Origin: Pseudomonadota bacterium
GTDB lineage: Bacteria > Pseudomonadota > Gammaproteobacteria > Steroidobacterales > Steroidobacteraceae
Length of the DNA stretch: 64,000 nucleotides
Reading direction: 5' to 3'
NCBI GenBank assembly: GCA_025355245.1
Contig: JANXZZ010000052.1
Span: 20,814-84,813, forward strand
Of the stretch, positions 1-11,149 are shown one piece after another. The position numbers and the translations under genes were made by a program. The notes under the pieces were generated by a model. It saw only the letters and a list, made by a program, of their open reading frames with translations. It was not told the origin of the DNA and searched no databases. The first letter of the stretch is position 1; every line of letters begins with the position of its first letter.

Positions 1-2
1 TC

Positions 3-191
3 CTGGCCATGGCCGGTTCCCTGGCCGCAAAGAAACGCATCCCGGTCACCGAAGGGACCCTGCCGACGCACGGGCCACTATTCGTCGCTCTGCTGATCGG
101 CTCGATCCTGCTGCTCGGCGTGCTTACCTACGTTCCCGCGCTGGCCCTTGGCCCGGTCGCCGAGCACTTCATGCTGCTCGCGGCGCCGTAG
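3..191 (+). CDS. kdpA: KdpA, potassium-transporting ATPase A subunit (C-terminal end only)
   Basis: The window opens inside this gene. The reading frame is open from base 3 to the TAG stop. The visible 62 residues contain a basic loop with a [14 protein letters not shown] stretch, then one hydrophobic helix (roughly [25 protein letters not shown] split over two short runs) and the ending AEHFMLL. This matches the last membrane segment of KdpA, the K+-selective channel subunit of KdpFABC. It is followed 11 bases later by kdpB, so the operon order supports the call. The N-terminal ~530 residues and any kdpF lie outside the window. Identity is inferred from the tail and the operon position. Confidence 0.9.
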   Translation: MAMAGSLAAKKRIPVTEGTLPTHGPLFVALLIGSILLLGVLTYVPALALGPVAEHFMLLAAP

Positions 192-202
192 CGGGACTCC
201 CC

Positions 203-2272
<2,070 letters not shown>

Positions 2273-2282
2273 GGGAGACACT

Positions 2283-2858
2283 GTGCTGATTCAAACCTTT
2301 CGCCCTGCCGCCACATTGCTGGTGCTCATGACGGCGCTGCTGGGTGTCGCCTATCCCGGTGCGATCGCGGTGGTCGCGCGGCTGGGATTCCCGGACGCCG
2401 CGTCAGGCAGCTTGCTTCGACGCCATGGGACGGTGGTAGGCTCGCGGCTGATCGGTCAGGCGTTCTCGGGTCCTGCGTACTTCTGGGGACGGCCGTCGGC
2501 GACGACCCCTTACCCCTACAACGCCTTGGCTTCAAACGGGTCGAACCTGGGGCCACTCAACCCCGCCCTGCTGGCGCAGGTCGACGCGGCCAGCACCGCG
2601 CTGCGCGACGCCGACCCGGAAAACAAGGCGGCCATTCCCGTCGATCTCGTCACTGCATCGGCGAGCGGCCTCGATCCGGAGGTCAGTCCTGCCGGAGCGC
2701 AATACCAAGTGCGTCGCATCGCGATCGCGCGTGGCGTGGACGCGGCCGAGATCGTCGCGCTGGTTGCCGTTCACGAGCGTGGGCCACTCCTTGGATTCAT
2801 TGGCGAAAGACGGGTCAATGTCCTGGAACTCAATCTCGCGCTCGACGAACTGCGCTGA
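2283..2858 (+). CDS. kdpC: KdpC, accessory subunit of the Kdp K+ pump
   Basis: This 191-residue protein has one N-terminal membrane helix (residues about 8-32) and a periplasmic domain. The domain contains the family motifs GSRLIGQAF and FWGRPSA and a C-terminal region with ARGVDAAEIVALV and VNVLELNLALD. KdpC stabilises the KdpFABC complex and assists K+ or ATP binding. The start is a GTG preceded at good distance by GGGAGA, 10 bases after the kdpB stop. Nothing is unusual in length or motifs. Confidence 0.95.
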   Translation: MLIQTFRPAATLLVLMTALLGVAYPGAIAVVARLGFPDAASGSLLRRHGTVVGSRLIGQAFSGPAYFWGRPSATTPYPYNALASNGSNLGPLNPALLAQVDAASTALRDADPENKAAIPVDLVTASASGLDPEVSPAGAQYQVRRIAIARGVDAAEIVALVAVHERGPLLGFIGERRVNVLELNLALDELR

Positions 2859-2969
2859 GGCGCGACAATGGAAGGTGCGGCGGGCCGAGTCGCCGGAACT
2901 GGCTTGCCCGCTGCGCGGAACCTCAACGCGGCGCGACGTCGGCTGCAACGATTAGAACGGAGTCTTGTC

Positions 2970-4529
2970 ATGTTGAAGAGAATGATGACCCGAACGCGGA
3001 TCGGCGCGCTTGTCGTAGCGTCGCTTATTGGTGCCGCGCCAGCCGCCGCCTGGGGCTCCGCGCCGGAGCCGGCAGCGGACGCGTCACGACCCGCCAATTC
3101 CGCGGACGCGAAGATCGAGGCCTTGGAGCGACGCATCGAGGCGCTCGAGGCGGAGCTGCGTCGGAGCCACGCCGCCGAAAGTTCTTCGTCCGCGAGCAAG
3201 GACGAAGCGAAAGTCGCAAACCAGGTCGCGCCGGCACCTGCGCCGGGGCCCGCGCCGCCGGCCGCGGCGCCCGCGGATCCGTTCGCGTTTGCCGACTTCA
3301 GCTGGCTGACGGGGAATCCGCGCAATACCGACTCCCCTCTGGCGACGAAGTACTTCACGCCCGACATCCGCGTCGATGTGAACTATACAAATCAATTCCA
3401 CCACCCCCAGGACGACACTATTTCGGGCTCGACGGAGATATTTCGCTCCGGAGAGCTTCAACTGACGCAGCTCGGTCTGGGCGGTGACTTTCAGTACGAC
3501 CACGTACGCGCACGGGTCATGACCCAATTCGGTCTGTACTCTGAAACGACGCCCCGAAACGACTCGAGCGCGGCCCGTGGCCAGTGGAGTCTGGACAGCG
3601 CCTACCGATACGTCTCCGAAGCCTACGGCGGCTACCACTTCGACGCGCTGCACGGCGTGAACGTCGACGCTGGCCTGTTCATGTCCTACATCGGTCTGTT
3701 CAGCTACTACCAGTACGACAACTGGGCGTACCAGCCCTCCTACGTGTCGTCTAACACTCCGTGGTATTTCAACGGCCTCCGCGTCCAGATCTACACGAGC
3801 GACACGCTTAAGATCGAGCCCTGGATCGTCAACGGCTGGCAATCCTACGGGCGCTTCAACAGTGCACCCGGCGTCGGCGGGCAGATACTCTGGCGCCCGA
3901 CCGGAAAAGTCTCGGTCGTCAGCAACAACTATTGGGGCAAGGATGCGCTCGGAGTGCCCGACCGCAAGCGAATTCATTCGGATGACAGTATCCAGGTGAA
4001 GTATTTCGACAACCCGGATGGCTGGATCAGCAAAGCGGCGGCGTCGCTCACCGTGGACGTGGGTTGCGAGTTCGGGGGCGGGGTCACGTGTCATGGCGGA
4101 AACGCGGCCACGCCCTCGCAGTACTTCCTTGGATTCATGATCTATAGCCGCCTCTGGTTCGACCACGATCTGTTTGCGGTGACGCTGGGCGGCGGTGCGA
4201 TCAACAACCCGGGTCGATACCTTGTCCTGCTGCCGCCGATCAACGGTGCCACCGCGACGTCGGGAACACCTTACTTCACGGAGAATCCCGGCGATCCCTA
4301 CAAAGCCTGGGACACTTCGCTCACGTTCGACTACATGCCCAAGCAGTTCATCACCTGGCGCCTCGAATTCAACCACCGCGCCGCGAGTGTTCCCTACTTC
4401 TCGGGGTCGGGTGGGGTGACTCCCCCGGCCGGCAACACGGGGCCACTCGGGTCGTTGGTCACGGGCTGGAGCCCGGACCTGCGCAAGGACGAAGACCGGG
4501 TGACGGTCGCCCTTCTCGTGAAGCTATAA
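2970..4529 (+). CDS. Outer-membrane beta-barrel porin of the BBP2/OmpL-like type, within the kdp operon
   Basis: Starting at the ATG before MLKRMMTRTR gives 519 residues with a clear Sec signal peptide (cleavage near AAPAAAWG). Next come a short coiled-coil (residues about 42-68, heptad-like IEALERRIEALEAELRR) and an Ala/Pro-rich linker. The remaining ~400 residues are rich in Tyr, Trp and Gly with alternating strands, as in the putative beta-barrel porin-2 family. The coiled coil may trimerise the protein or contact peptidoglycan. The gene lies between kdpC and kdpD in the same orientation, suggesting co-expression with the K+ pump and an outer-membrane role in ion entry. The porin role is inferred; the barrel character is visible. 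An earlier in-frame start at 2868 would disrupt the signal peptide and was rejected. Confidence 0.75.
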   Translation: MLKRMMTRTRIGALVVASLIGAAPAAAWGSAPEPAADASRPANSADAKIEALERRIEALEAELRRSHAAESSSSASKDEAKVANQVAPAPAPGPAPPAAAPADPFAFADFSWLTGNPRNTDSPLATKYFTPDIRVDVNYTNQFHHPQDDTISGSTEIFRSGELQLTQLGLGGDFQYDHVRARVMTQFGLYSETTPRNDSSAARGQWSLDSAYRYVSEAYGGYHFDALHGVNVDAGLFMSYIGLFSYYQYDNWAYQPSYVSSNTPWYFNGLRVQIYTSDTLKIEPWIVNGWQSYGRFNSAPGVGGQILWRPTGKVSVVSNNYWGKDALGVPDRKRIHSDDSIQVKYFDNPDGWISKAAASLTVDVGCEFGGGVTCHGGNAATPSQYFLGFMIYSRLWFDHDLFAVTLGGGAINNPGRYLVLLPPINGATATSGTPYFTENPGDPYKAWDTSLTFDYMPKQFITWRLEFNHRAASVPYFSGSGGVTPPAGNTGPLGSLVTGWSPDLRKDEDRVTVALLVKL

Positions 4530-4634
4530 GATGTGTTGCGCCGGCCACGGCCCGCGCCGGAAGTGGCGGGTTGCGGTGTTTCGCGCCACCGGGTGAGAAC
4601 GGTCAGCTTCATTTCAGGGGCGACGGGACGTTAG

Positions 4635-7325
4635 ATGGCCGACGGTATCCGCCGCAACCCCGATGAGCTGCTGCGCGACGTGCAGCGGGACGAGGCGCGG
4701 GCGCGGCGCGGGCGACTGCGAATATTCTTCGGCGCCTCCGCGGGTGTCGGCAAGACCTACTCCATGCTGGAAGCCGCTCGGGCCGCTCGCGCGGCGGGCG
4801 CCGATCTCGTGGTTGGCTACGTGGAACCGCACGGACGTATCGAAACCGAGCGGTTGCTGGACGGTCTCGAGCAGCTGCCGTTTCTCGAGGTGCGCTACCG
4901 CGGCATCACCCGCGGCGAGTTCGACCTGGACGCCGCGCTGCGGCGTGCGCCCGCGACCATTGTGGTCGATGAACTCGCGCACTCCAACGTCACGGAAGGG
5001 GAACCGCGGCCGCGACACGCCAAGCGCTGGCAGGACATCGAAGAGCTGCTTGACGCAGGGATCAGTGTCTGGACGACGCTGAACGTTCAGCACCTCGAAA
5101 GCCTCAACGACGTGGTGGCGGGCATCACGGGCGCGCGCCAGCAGGAGACGATTCCCGATCGGATCTATGACGAGGCCGACGAGGTCGAGCTGATCGACCT
5201 GCCGCCCGACGACCTGCTCGCTCGCCTCAAGGCGGGAAAGGTGTACGTCGCGAGCCAGGCCGACACCGCAGCGGAGCGATTCTTTCGCACGCCCAATCTC
5301 CTGGCACTGCGCGAGCTTGCGCTGCGCCGTACCGCCGACCGCGTAGATGCGGCGGCGCAGGCCTACGAGGCCAGCGAGCACCCGTCGCGCCCGTGGCTCG
5401 CCCGGGACCGCTTCCTGATCGCAGTGGCACCGGACGACCAGGCGGATCAGCTGGTGCGCGTTGGCAAGCGCTTCGCGGACGCGCTCGATGCGGAGTGGAT
5501 GGTCGTTTCCGTCGAGACGCCGCCTCTATTGAAATTGGCGGAGCGGGAGCGCAATCGGCGCATTTCGGTTTTGCGGCTCGCGGAGTCGCTGGGCGCCGAA
5601 ACGGTCACGCTGGATGGTCCCTCCGCGGCACAGGCGCTTCTAGACTACGCCCGGCTGCGCAACGTCACGCGGATCGTGGTCGGTGAAGTGAAGCGCAGCG
5701 GCTGGCGCGCGCTGCTGCGTCGCTCGACCGCCGCCGAGCTCGTGCGCAGCGGTCAGGGAATTGACGTTTCCGTCATTGCGCGGCGGAACTCGCCGCTCCC
5801 GCCGCGAGCGGACGGGCGTCCCGGTGCCGCGCGCCCGATAAAGTGGAACCGCTACGGTGCGGCGGTGCTGGTTTCGGCGTGCTGCACGGGTGCGGCAGCA
5901 TTGATGTTGCCCTATTTCGAGCTCACCAATCTCGTGATGGTGTACCTGCTCGGAGCGACCGTCGCGGCACTCAGACTGGGCCGCGGACCGGCCAGTCTGA
6001 CGGCGTTTGTGAATGTCGCGGCTTTCGACTTCTGCTTCGTGCCGCCGCGGTTCAGTTTTGCGGTCAGCGACTACCAGTACCTCCTGACCTTCGCCGTGAT
6101 GCTCGGAATGGCGCTGGTCATCGCCAATCTGGTGGCCAGCGTCCGCGCGCAAGGTCGCGTCGCAGGTGCCCGCGAACGCCGCACGTCCTCGCTCTATGCG
6201 ATGAGCCGGGAACTCGCGGTCACCCGAAGCTTCGGCAACCTTGCCCGAGTGGCCATCAAGCACGTCGCGGAGACATTCGCGAGCCACGCCGTCGTACTGA
6301 TGCCCGGTGCCGACGGGCGCCTTCAGCGGCCGGGCGATGTGCCGATCCCCGGATCGCTGGACCAGGCGGACCTTTCGGTCGCGCAGTGGGTATTCGACCA
6401 CAGCCGCCCTGCCGGGCTGGGGACGGACACGCTCCCGGCCGCCGCTGCCCAGTACCTGCCGCTCGTCGGCACCGGAACGACGCTGGGCGTCCTGGCGGTC
6501 AGGCCCACCCAGCCGCGACGGCTCCTGCTCCCGGAGCAGCGGCATCTGCTAGAGACGTTCGCGGGCCAGATCGCCCTCGCGGTCGAGCGCGCGCAGATGG
6601 CCGAACGAGCGGAAAGCGCGCGCGTTGCCGCGGAGACCGAGAGTCTCCGCAACACCCTCCTTGCCTCGATCTCCCACGATCTGCGAACGCCACTCGCGGT
6701 GATTACGGGCGCCAGCAGCGCGCTCTGCGACCCGAACCTGGCGCTCGACCCGGCCGCGCGGGCGCAGCTTGCACGCTCGATCGACGCGAAGGCGCAGGAG
6801 ATGTCCGCGCTCATCTCGAACGTGCTTGACTTGATGCGCTTCGAGGCGGGCGAAGTGCGCCTGCGCCGGGACTGGGAAACCGTCGATGACCTCATCGGCG
6901 TTGCGCTGACACGCCTCGACGGGCGGTTGGGGGGGCGCCGGATAGAGGTTGTCGTCCCTGCCGACGTCCCGGCCGTGTACGTCGATGCCCCGCTCATCAC
7001 GCAGGTCTTCGTCAACCTGCTCGACAATGCGCTCAAGCACACGCCGCCCGGAACGCCAATCAGCGTTTCCGCGGCGGCCGAGGGGTCGACGGTCCGGATT
7101 GGCGTGGACGACTTGGGTCCCGGGCTCCCGCCGGGCGACTCCGAGCGACTGTTCGCCAAGTTCCAGCGCGGCCGCGATGAAGGTAATTCAGGCGGTGCCG
7201 GACTGGGACTGGCAATCTGCCGCGCGATCGTGCGCGCTCACGGCTCCGAAATCTCCGCCCAGCAGCGGCCAGGAGGCGGCGCTCGCTTCGTGTTCTCGCT
7301 GCCGACCGCTGAGCCGACACCGTGA
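4635..7325 (+). CDS. kdpD: KdpD, osmosensitive K+ sensor histidine kinase
   Basis: This 896-residue protein has the standard KdpD layout. An N-terminal KdpD domain carries Walker-A GASAGVGKT at 33-41 and the VDELAHSN motif. A USP-like domain follows (about 250-370), then four closely spaced membrane helices (about 400-500, after IKWNRYG), a GAF-like stretch (about 510-650) and the DHp helix with phospho-acceptor His681 in SISHDLRTPL. The catalytic ATPase domain has NLLDNALKH, DDLGPGLP and GGAGLGLAI. It senses K+ limitation or osmotic stress and phosphorylates KdpE. The stop overlaps the kdpE start by 4 bases, so the pair is translationally coupled. Confidence 0.96.
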   Translation: MADGIRRNPDELLRDVQRDEARARRGRLRIFFGASAGVGKTYSMLEAARAARAAGADLVVGYVEPHGRIETERLLDGLEQLPFLEVRYRGITRGEFDLDAALRRAPATIVVDELAHSNVTEGEPRPRHAKRWQDIEELLDAGISVWTTLNVQHLESLNDVVAGITGARQQETIPDRIYDEADEVELIDLPPDDLLARLKAGKVYVASQADTAAERFFRTPNLLALRELALRRTADRVDAAAQAYEASEHPSRPWLARDRFLIAVAPDDQADQLVRVGKRFADALDAEWMVVSVETPPLLKLAERERNRRISVLRLAESLGAETVTLDGPSAAQALLDYARLRNVTRIVVGEVKRSGWRALLRRSTAAELVRSGQGIDVSVIARRNSPLPPRADGRPGAARPIKWNRYGAAVLVSACCTGAAALMLPYFELTNLVMVYLLGATVAALRLGRGPASLTAFVNVAAFDFCFVPPRFSFAVSDYQYLLTFAVMLGMALVIANLVASVRAQGRVAGARERRTSSLYAMSRELAVTRSFGNLARVAIKHVAETFASHAVVLMPGADGRLQRPGDVPIPGSLDQADLSVAQWVFDHSRPAGLGTDTLPAAAAQYLPLVGTGTTLGVLAVRPTQPRRLLLPEQRHLLETFAGQIALAVERAQMAERAESARVAAETESLRNTLLASISHDLRTPLAVITGASSALCDPNLALDPAARAQLARSIDAKAQEMSALISNVLDLMRFEAGEVRLRRDWETVDDLIGVALTRLDGRLGGRRIEVVVPADVPAVYVDAPLITQVFVNLLDNALKHTPPGTPISVSAAAEGSTVRIGVDDLGPGLPPGDSERLFAKFQRGRDEGNSGGAGLGLAICRAIVRAHGSEISAQQRPGGGARFVFSLPTAEPTP

Positions 7326-8032
7326 CGCGCGCGATGTTCGTCGTGCTCGTCGTTGAGGATGACGCCGCCATCAGGAGCGTCCTGCGCACGCTACTCGAGT
7401 CGCAGCAGTATCGCGTCGTCGAGGCGGATACCGCAGCGCGCGGCGTGATCGAAGCGCGCGGCCACCGCCCCGATCTCGTGCTGGTCGACCTCGGTTTGCC
7501 AGACCGGGACGGCCTGTCCGTCATCGGCGAGATCCGCAAGACATCGCCGGTCCCGATCCTGGTGCTTTCGGCACGCACAATGGAATCGGACAAGGTCGCC
7601 GCGCTCGACGTGGGAGCCGATGACTACGTCACGAAGCCGTTCAGCACTCCGGAATTGCTGGCGCGAGTTCGCGCAGCACTTCGCCGCAACGCCCGCGGCA
7701 GCGAGCGCCTGCCGTTGATCAAGCTAGGTGCGTTGACGGTCGATCTGACGAACCGATCGGCGACCGGCCCGGAAGGTAGCGTGCATCTGACGCCGCTGGA
7801 ATACCGGGTCCTCGACTGCCTCGCGCGAAACGGTGGAATGATCGTCACCCAAGCGCAGCTTATCCGCGAGGCGTGGGGACCCGATCGTCTCGGCGACGCT
7901 CGCGGGCTCAGATCCTACGTAAAGATGCTGCGGCAGAAGCTCGAGCCGGTACCGAGCCAACCGCGATACCTGCTCACCGAGGCGGGCGTCGGCTACCGGT
8001 TGCTCGCAGACGAGGCTCCGGACGGAACCTAG
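7322..8032 (+). CDS. kdpE: KdpE, OmpR-family response regulator of the kdp operon
   Basis: This 236-residue regulator has a receiver domain with the acidic pair near residue 14 and phospho-acceptor Asp56 in VDLGLPDRDG. The conserved Thr/Ser (LSAR) and Lys (TKPF) follow. The C-terminal winged helix has LTPLEYRVLDCLARN and a GVGYRL ending. The GTG start shares bases with the kdpD stop (GTGA). An alternative ATG four codons downstream precedes VVLVVEDD and is equally plausible. It should activate kdpFABC when phosphorylated by KdpD. Confidence 0.95.
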   Translation: MTRAMFVVLVVEDDAAIRSVLRTLLESQQYRVVEADTAARGVIEARGHRPDLVLVDLGLPDRDGLSVIGEIRKTSPVPILVLSARTMESDKVAALDVGADDYVTKPFSTPELLARVRAALRRNARGSERLPLIKLGALTVDLTNRSATGPEGSVHLTPLEYRVLDCLARNGGMIVTQAQLIREAWGPDRLGDARGLRSYVKMLRQKLEPVPSQPRYLLTEAGVGYRLLADEAPDGT

Positions 8033-8126
8033 ACGGGCCCGGCTCCGATGCGCGTGGGGATTCACCGAGGTGTTGGTGATGGAGGCGTCACCGGCGCAGC
8101 GCGGGACGGGAGCCGGGAGCGTCGGG

Positions 8127-9242
8127 CTATGCGACGGCGACCGGTTGCAACTGCCGCGTGTATTCGGCGATTGAAATGATCCGCCGGGCCCGGGTATCCC
8201 AGAGAATGCACTTCGCTGCGCTGGGGACTTGCGAAAGCTTCACCCGGGGAACGCTGGCAAACAACTCCTGATACTGGTTGTGGCATCCGACCAGCCGGTA
8301 GTTCGGAATGTTCGCCGACAGGTGATGAACGTGGTGGTACGCAATGTCGACCGTAAACCAGTTGAGCCAGAACGGAAGGATCAGGAAGCTGGTCCCCTCC
8401 ATCGTGCCCCTGTCGAAGTCCCAGTCCTTAGTGTCGCTCGCGTAGGCGTGATCGAAGTTGTGCTGGACGGTAAACAGCACGAGACCCGCGCCGCCCGCCA
8501 ATGAAACGCTGATGAAATAGATCGAGCACGCCATCGCCGTGCCGCAGGCCCAGCAGAGTACTGCTCCGCCACCGACCAGCGCCACGTTGTTCCAGAACAT
8601 GTGCCAGTACTCTTTGCGCGATTGCCAATACCGCGTCTTGAACGCTGCGGCGTGCGCACGAAGAGTCGTGCGCGGCTGAGTAATCTTGCTTCTGAGTAGA
8701 TGGACAAGCAGGCTGGCGGTGCCCTTCAGCCACGTGAAGCGCGGGTTGAATACCAGATAGACGAATCCGCCGATTGGGGCGACCGGTATGCTGCGTACGT
8801 GCCGATAGAGTCGCTGCTGTAATTCCGTCAGCGCCGCGTATTCATCGATCGAGAGCGTCGTCAGCGGGCCGCGATACTTTTCCCAGTTGCCGTTGTTTGC
8901 GTGATGGAAATTGTGATGCTGCGACCACACGTACTGCGGCATGCCGGCAACGACGCCGAACAGGAATCCGAAAGACCGGTTCAGCCAGCACGTCCGGAAC
9001 AGGCTGCCGTGCCCGCAGTCGTGCATCAGCGCAAAAACGCGCAGCGTGAACAGACTGATGAGCAGAATAGCGGCCGCGGTGAGCCAGAGGGAGACGCTGG
9101 CGCTGACCGTCGCTGCCCACCACAGGAGCGCCAGCGGCACGAGCGTGGTCAAAACCTGCGCGAAGGCCTTGCGATCATCGGCCTTCGCGTGCCCGTCGAT
9201 GATGTCCCGTTTCAGCCGCTTGACGTTTCTGATCGACGACAC
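8127..9242 (-). CDS. Membrane fatty acid desaturase
   Basis: The 371-residue protein contains the three histidine boxes of membrane di-iron desaturases: HDCGHGS, a HHNFHH-type box (QHHNFHH) and a C-terminal HHVHH. Hydrophobic segments lie before box 1 and between boxes 2 and 3 (about residues 32-75 and 225-260). It should introduce a double bond into acyl chains of membrane lipids, using electrons from a ferredoxin or cytochrome partner not seen here. The start is a GTG with GGGAG ten bases upstream. It is a stand-alone gene, convergent with kdpE and with its own promoter-like sequence. Regiospecificity cannot be read from the sequence. Confidence 0.88.
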   Translation of the reverse strand: MSSIRNVKRLKRDIIDGHAKADDRKAFAQVLTTLVPLALLWWAATVSASVSLWLTAAAILLISLFTLRVFALMHDCGHGSLFRTCWLNRSFGFLFGVVAGMPQYVWSQHHNFHHANNGNWEKYRGPLTTLSIDEYAALTELQQRLYRHVRSIPVAPIGGFVYLVFNPRFTWLKGTASLLVHLLRSKITQPRTTLRAHAAAFKTRYWQSRKEYWHMFWNNVALVGGGAVLCWACGTAMACSIYFISVSLAGGAGLVLFTVQHNFDHAYASDTKDWDFDRGTMEGTSFLILPFWLNWFTVDIAYHHVHHLSANIPNYRLVGCHNQYQELFASVPRVKLSQVPSAAKCILWDTRARRIISIAEYTRQLQPVAVA

Positions 9243-9566
9243 GGCGAAGGAACTCCCGATTTTCTTCTAGTTATATACGCAAGGGGACACGCCAGTCTAA
9301 CAGACGCGCGTCACGCTTTGATACTAGGGCGCCGACCGACGCAAGGGGTGTTGCTGTGGTGAAAACTGCAGACTGGACTCCAGGCGGCCGCCGGTGGCCT
9401 GCGACGGCGTAAGGGTGAGCGGTTACGGGCCGGTCGGCGAGACCAGACCGCGGTGCGCCCGGCAAAGCGCGGTATGGACGACGGCGCCGGTTCCATCCGA
9501 AGCCACTGCCGGTGTCGTTCAGTTTGGTATAACCGGGAAATTCCCGGGCGAGCGGAGGAACGGGTC
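9243..9566. other. Divergent intergenic region between desaturase and acetyltransferase genes
   Basis: Apart from the promoter-like patch next to the desaturase start and the GGAGG ribosome site just before the acetyltransferase start (9554-9558), I see no coding pattern, repeat or RNA gene here. Short open frames cross it on both strands but have no protein-like composition. Confidence 0.5.
9272..9300 (-). promoter_or_regulatory. Candidate sigma-70 promoter of the desaturase gene
   Basis: On the minus strand a TTAGAC hexamer (9295-9300) and a TATATA hexamer (9272-9277) are separated by exactly 17 bases. The -10-like hexamer ends 30 bases before the GTG start. This is an AT-rich patch in otherwise very GC-rich DNA. 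The call rests on spacing and partial consensus match only. Confidence 0.45.
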
Positions 9567-10028
9567 GTGGCGACAGACATTCGGGTGCGGGCGGTATCTC
9601 GAGAGGATTTCGATGCGTGGAAAGTCCTATGGGACGGCTACAACGCGTTCTACGGCCGCAAAGACGCGACGCGGCTTCCCGGCGCGGTTACCGAGATGAC
9701 GTGGTCGCGGCTTTTCGATTCCTATGAGCCGGTGCATGCGCTGGTCGCGGAACGCGCCGGCGCGTTGGTCGGGCTCGCCCACTTCCTGTTCCATCGCAGC
9801 ACGATCCAGATCGCCCCGGTCTGCTACCTGAACGACCTCTTTACCGCGGAGGCGGCGCGCGGTGGCGGCGTTGCTCGCGCTCTGATCGAGGAGGTGTACC
9901 GGCGTGCGGCGGACGCCGGCGCAGGTCGCGTGTATTGGCTGACCCACGAGACCAACACGACTGCGATGAAGCTTTACGACCAGGTTGCAGAGAAGTCGGG
10001 CTTCCTGGTCTACCGGCATCTGGTCTGA
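9567..10028 (+). CDS. GNAT-family N-acetyltransferase
   Basis: A GTG start with GGAGG eight bases upstream gives 153 residues. The fold elements of GNAT enzymes are visible: an N-terminal strand and helix (IRVRAVSREDFDAW), a central strand pair (ALVGLAHFLFH), and the acetyl-CoA binding loop after strand 4 (LNDLFTAEAARGGGVARALI, an R/Q-x-x-G-x-A variant reading RGGGVA). A C-terminal MKLYDQVAEKSGFLVY motif is also typical. It transfers acetyl from acetyl-CoA to an unknown amine. It stands alone between a divergent desaturase and a convergent redoxin gene, which gives no hint of substrate. An upstream ATG at 9453 lacks a ribosome site and adds low-complexity residues, so it was rejected. Confidence 0.85.
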   Translation: MATDIRVRAVSREDFDAWKVLWDGYNAFYGRKDATRLPGAVTEMTWSRLFDSYEPVHALVAERAGALVGLAHFLFHRSTIQIAPVCYLNDLFTAEAARGGGVARALIEEVYRRAADAGAGRVYWLTHETNTTAMKLYDQVAEKSGFLVYRHLV

Positions 10029-10088
10029 ACACGCGCGCTGGGCGGATGTCCGATCCCGGGCCTTCGAAAGGCGCGTTACCATCTTTAC

Positions 10089-11141
10089 CTAGAGCGCGGC
10101 GTGCTCGCGCAGGGCGTCGAGCGCTTTGCCGAGCCCCCGCGAATCGCCAGGTTCGACACGCTGCACGATCCGTCCCTGACCGTCGGCAACGATCAGCGTG
10201 GGTACGTCGTTGACGCCGAACTCCCGAAAGAGGCCGCTCGAAGCGTCGAGTGTCAATGGAATCGTGACGTCGTAGTCGCTGCGGTATTTGCGCAGGTCTG
10301 CGGCCGTGATCCAGAGCCCGGAGGCTACTCCGAGCCAGCGAGCATCACGCGCCGCGGCTCGGTCCTTCACCTGCAGGCGCGCGGCGCGGCAATTCGCCGC
10401 AACAGTGGGCCGGGTCGTTGCGAGATAGGTTTCGCACCACGGTGACAGGAACACGAGGACGATCGGCCTGTGCGCGGTCGCGTCCCGCATCTGGAACGGG
10501 CGGCCGCCCAGCAACTTGACGGCCTGAGCCGGCAACAGATCACCCACACCCAGTTGCCGGGCGAGGGGTTTCCCCGCCCCTCCCGCACCAGTGACAGACG
10601 CTGCGGTGCCGCCGCTGCGGGCGGCAACGAGTGCCGCGTCGAGCCGCTGGTCTGCGAGGTGGCCGACGTACTGGATGCGGCCGTCCCGGCCGATGACGAT
10701 GTGCTGCGGCGTGACTCGAAGGTTGAATGCGGCGCCGACGTGTCCGTCTTCATCGAAAACGATCGGCATCGTGATGCCGACAGTCTTGCGGTACTTCTCG
10801 ACCTCCTCCAGCGAGTCATTGAAGCCGATGTTGATGGCGATCACGGCCAAGTCGGGTCCCGCCGTCTCGAAAGCATGCTCGAAATGAGGCATTTGCTCGC
10901 GGCAAGGGACGCACCACGTGGCCCAAAGCTTCACGTAGACGGCTTTCTTGCCGTAGAGGGCGCCGAGATCGATTGTCCCACCGTCAATCGTCTTGAGCAC
11001 GAGGCGCGGAGCGTCGGCACCGTCCAGGCCTCGTCCGGCCGATTCGGCCAGCCGTTGGCCTGATGTATCCCCCACGCAAATCGGCGCCAGCAGCACCAGG
11101 CCGAGCAGCGTCGATGCACGAAGCAGTGAATTGAGGTTCAT
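10089..11141 (-). CDS. TlpA-like thiol-disulfide redoxin with a second, Cys-poor thioredoxin-fold domain
   Basis: This exported protein (350 residues) starts with a signal peptide (LLRASTLLGLVLLAPICVG). It continues with a TlpA/AhpC-type thioredoxin domain (about 45-180) carrying the redox motif WATWCVPC. A second thioredoxin-like domain (about 200-345) has the strand PIVLVFLSPWCETY, where the usual second Cys is Tyr, and ends with a cis-Pro region DVPTLIVADG and a GLGKALDAL helix. The first domain should reduce disulfides in the periplasm. The second may be structural or bind a partner. It lies 8 bases downstream of a cupin gene on the same strand, forming a two-gene operon. Confidence 0.8.
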   Translation of the reverse strand: MNLNSLLRASTLLGLVLLAPICVGDTSGQRLAESAGRGLDGADAPRLVLKTIDGGTIDLGALYGKKAVYVKLWATWCVPCREQMPHFEHAFETAGPDLAVIAINIGFNDSLEEVEKYRKTVGITMPIVFDEDGHVGAAFNLRVTPQHIVIGRDGRIQYVGHLADQRLDAALVAARSGGTAASVTGAGGAGKPLARQLGVGDLLPAQAVKLLGGRPFQMRDATAHRPIVLVFLSPWCETYLATTRPTVAANCRAARLQVKDRAAARDARWLGVASGLWITAADLRKYRSDYDVTIPLTLDASSGLFREFGVNDVPTLIVADGQGRIVQRVEPGDSRGLGKALDALREHAAL

Positions 11142-11149
11142 CGCGCCTC

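Noticed and set aside
4600..4634. A GTCAG-N6-TTCAG pair upstream of kdpD as a fourth copy of the 38-bp element
   Set aside because: Only two half-sites match at 11-base spacing; the two outer ones are absent, so it is probably chance.
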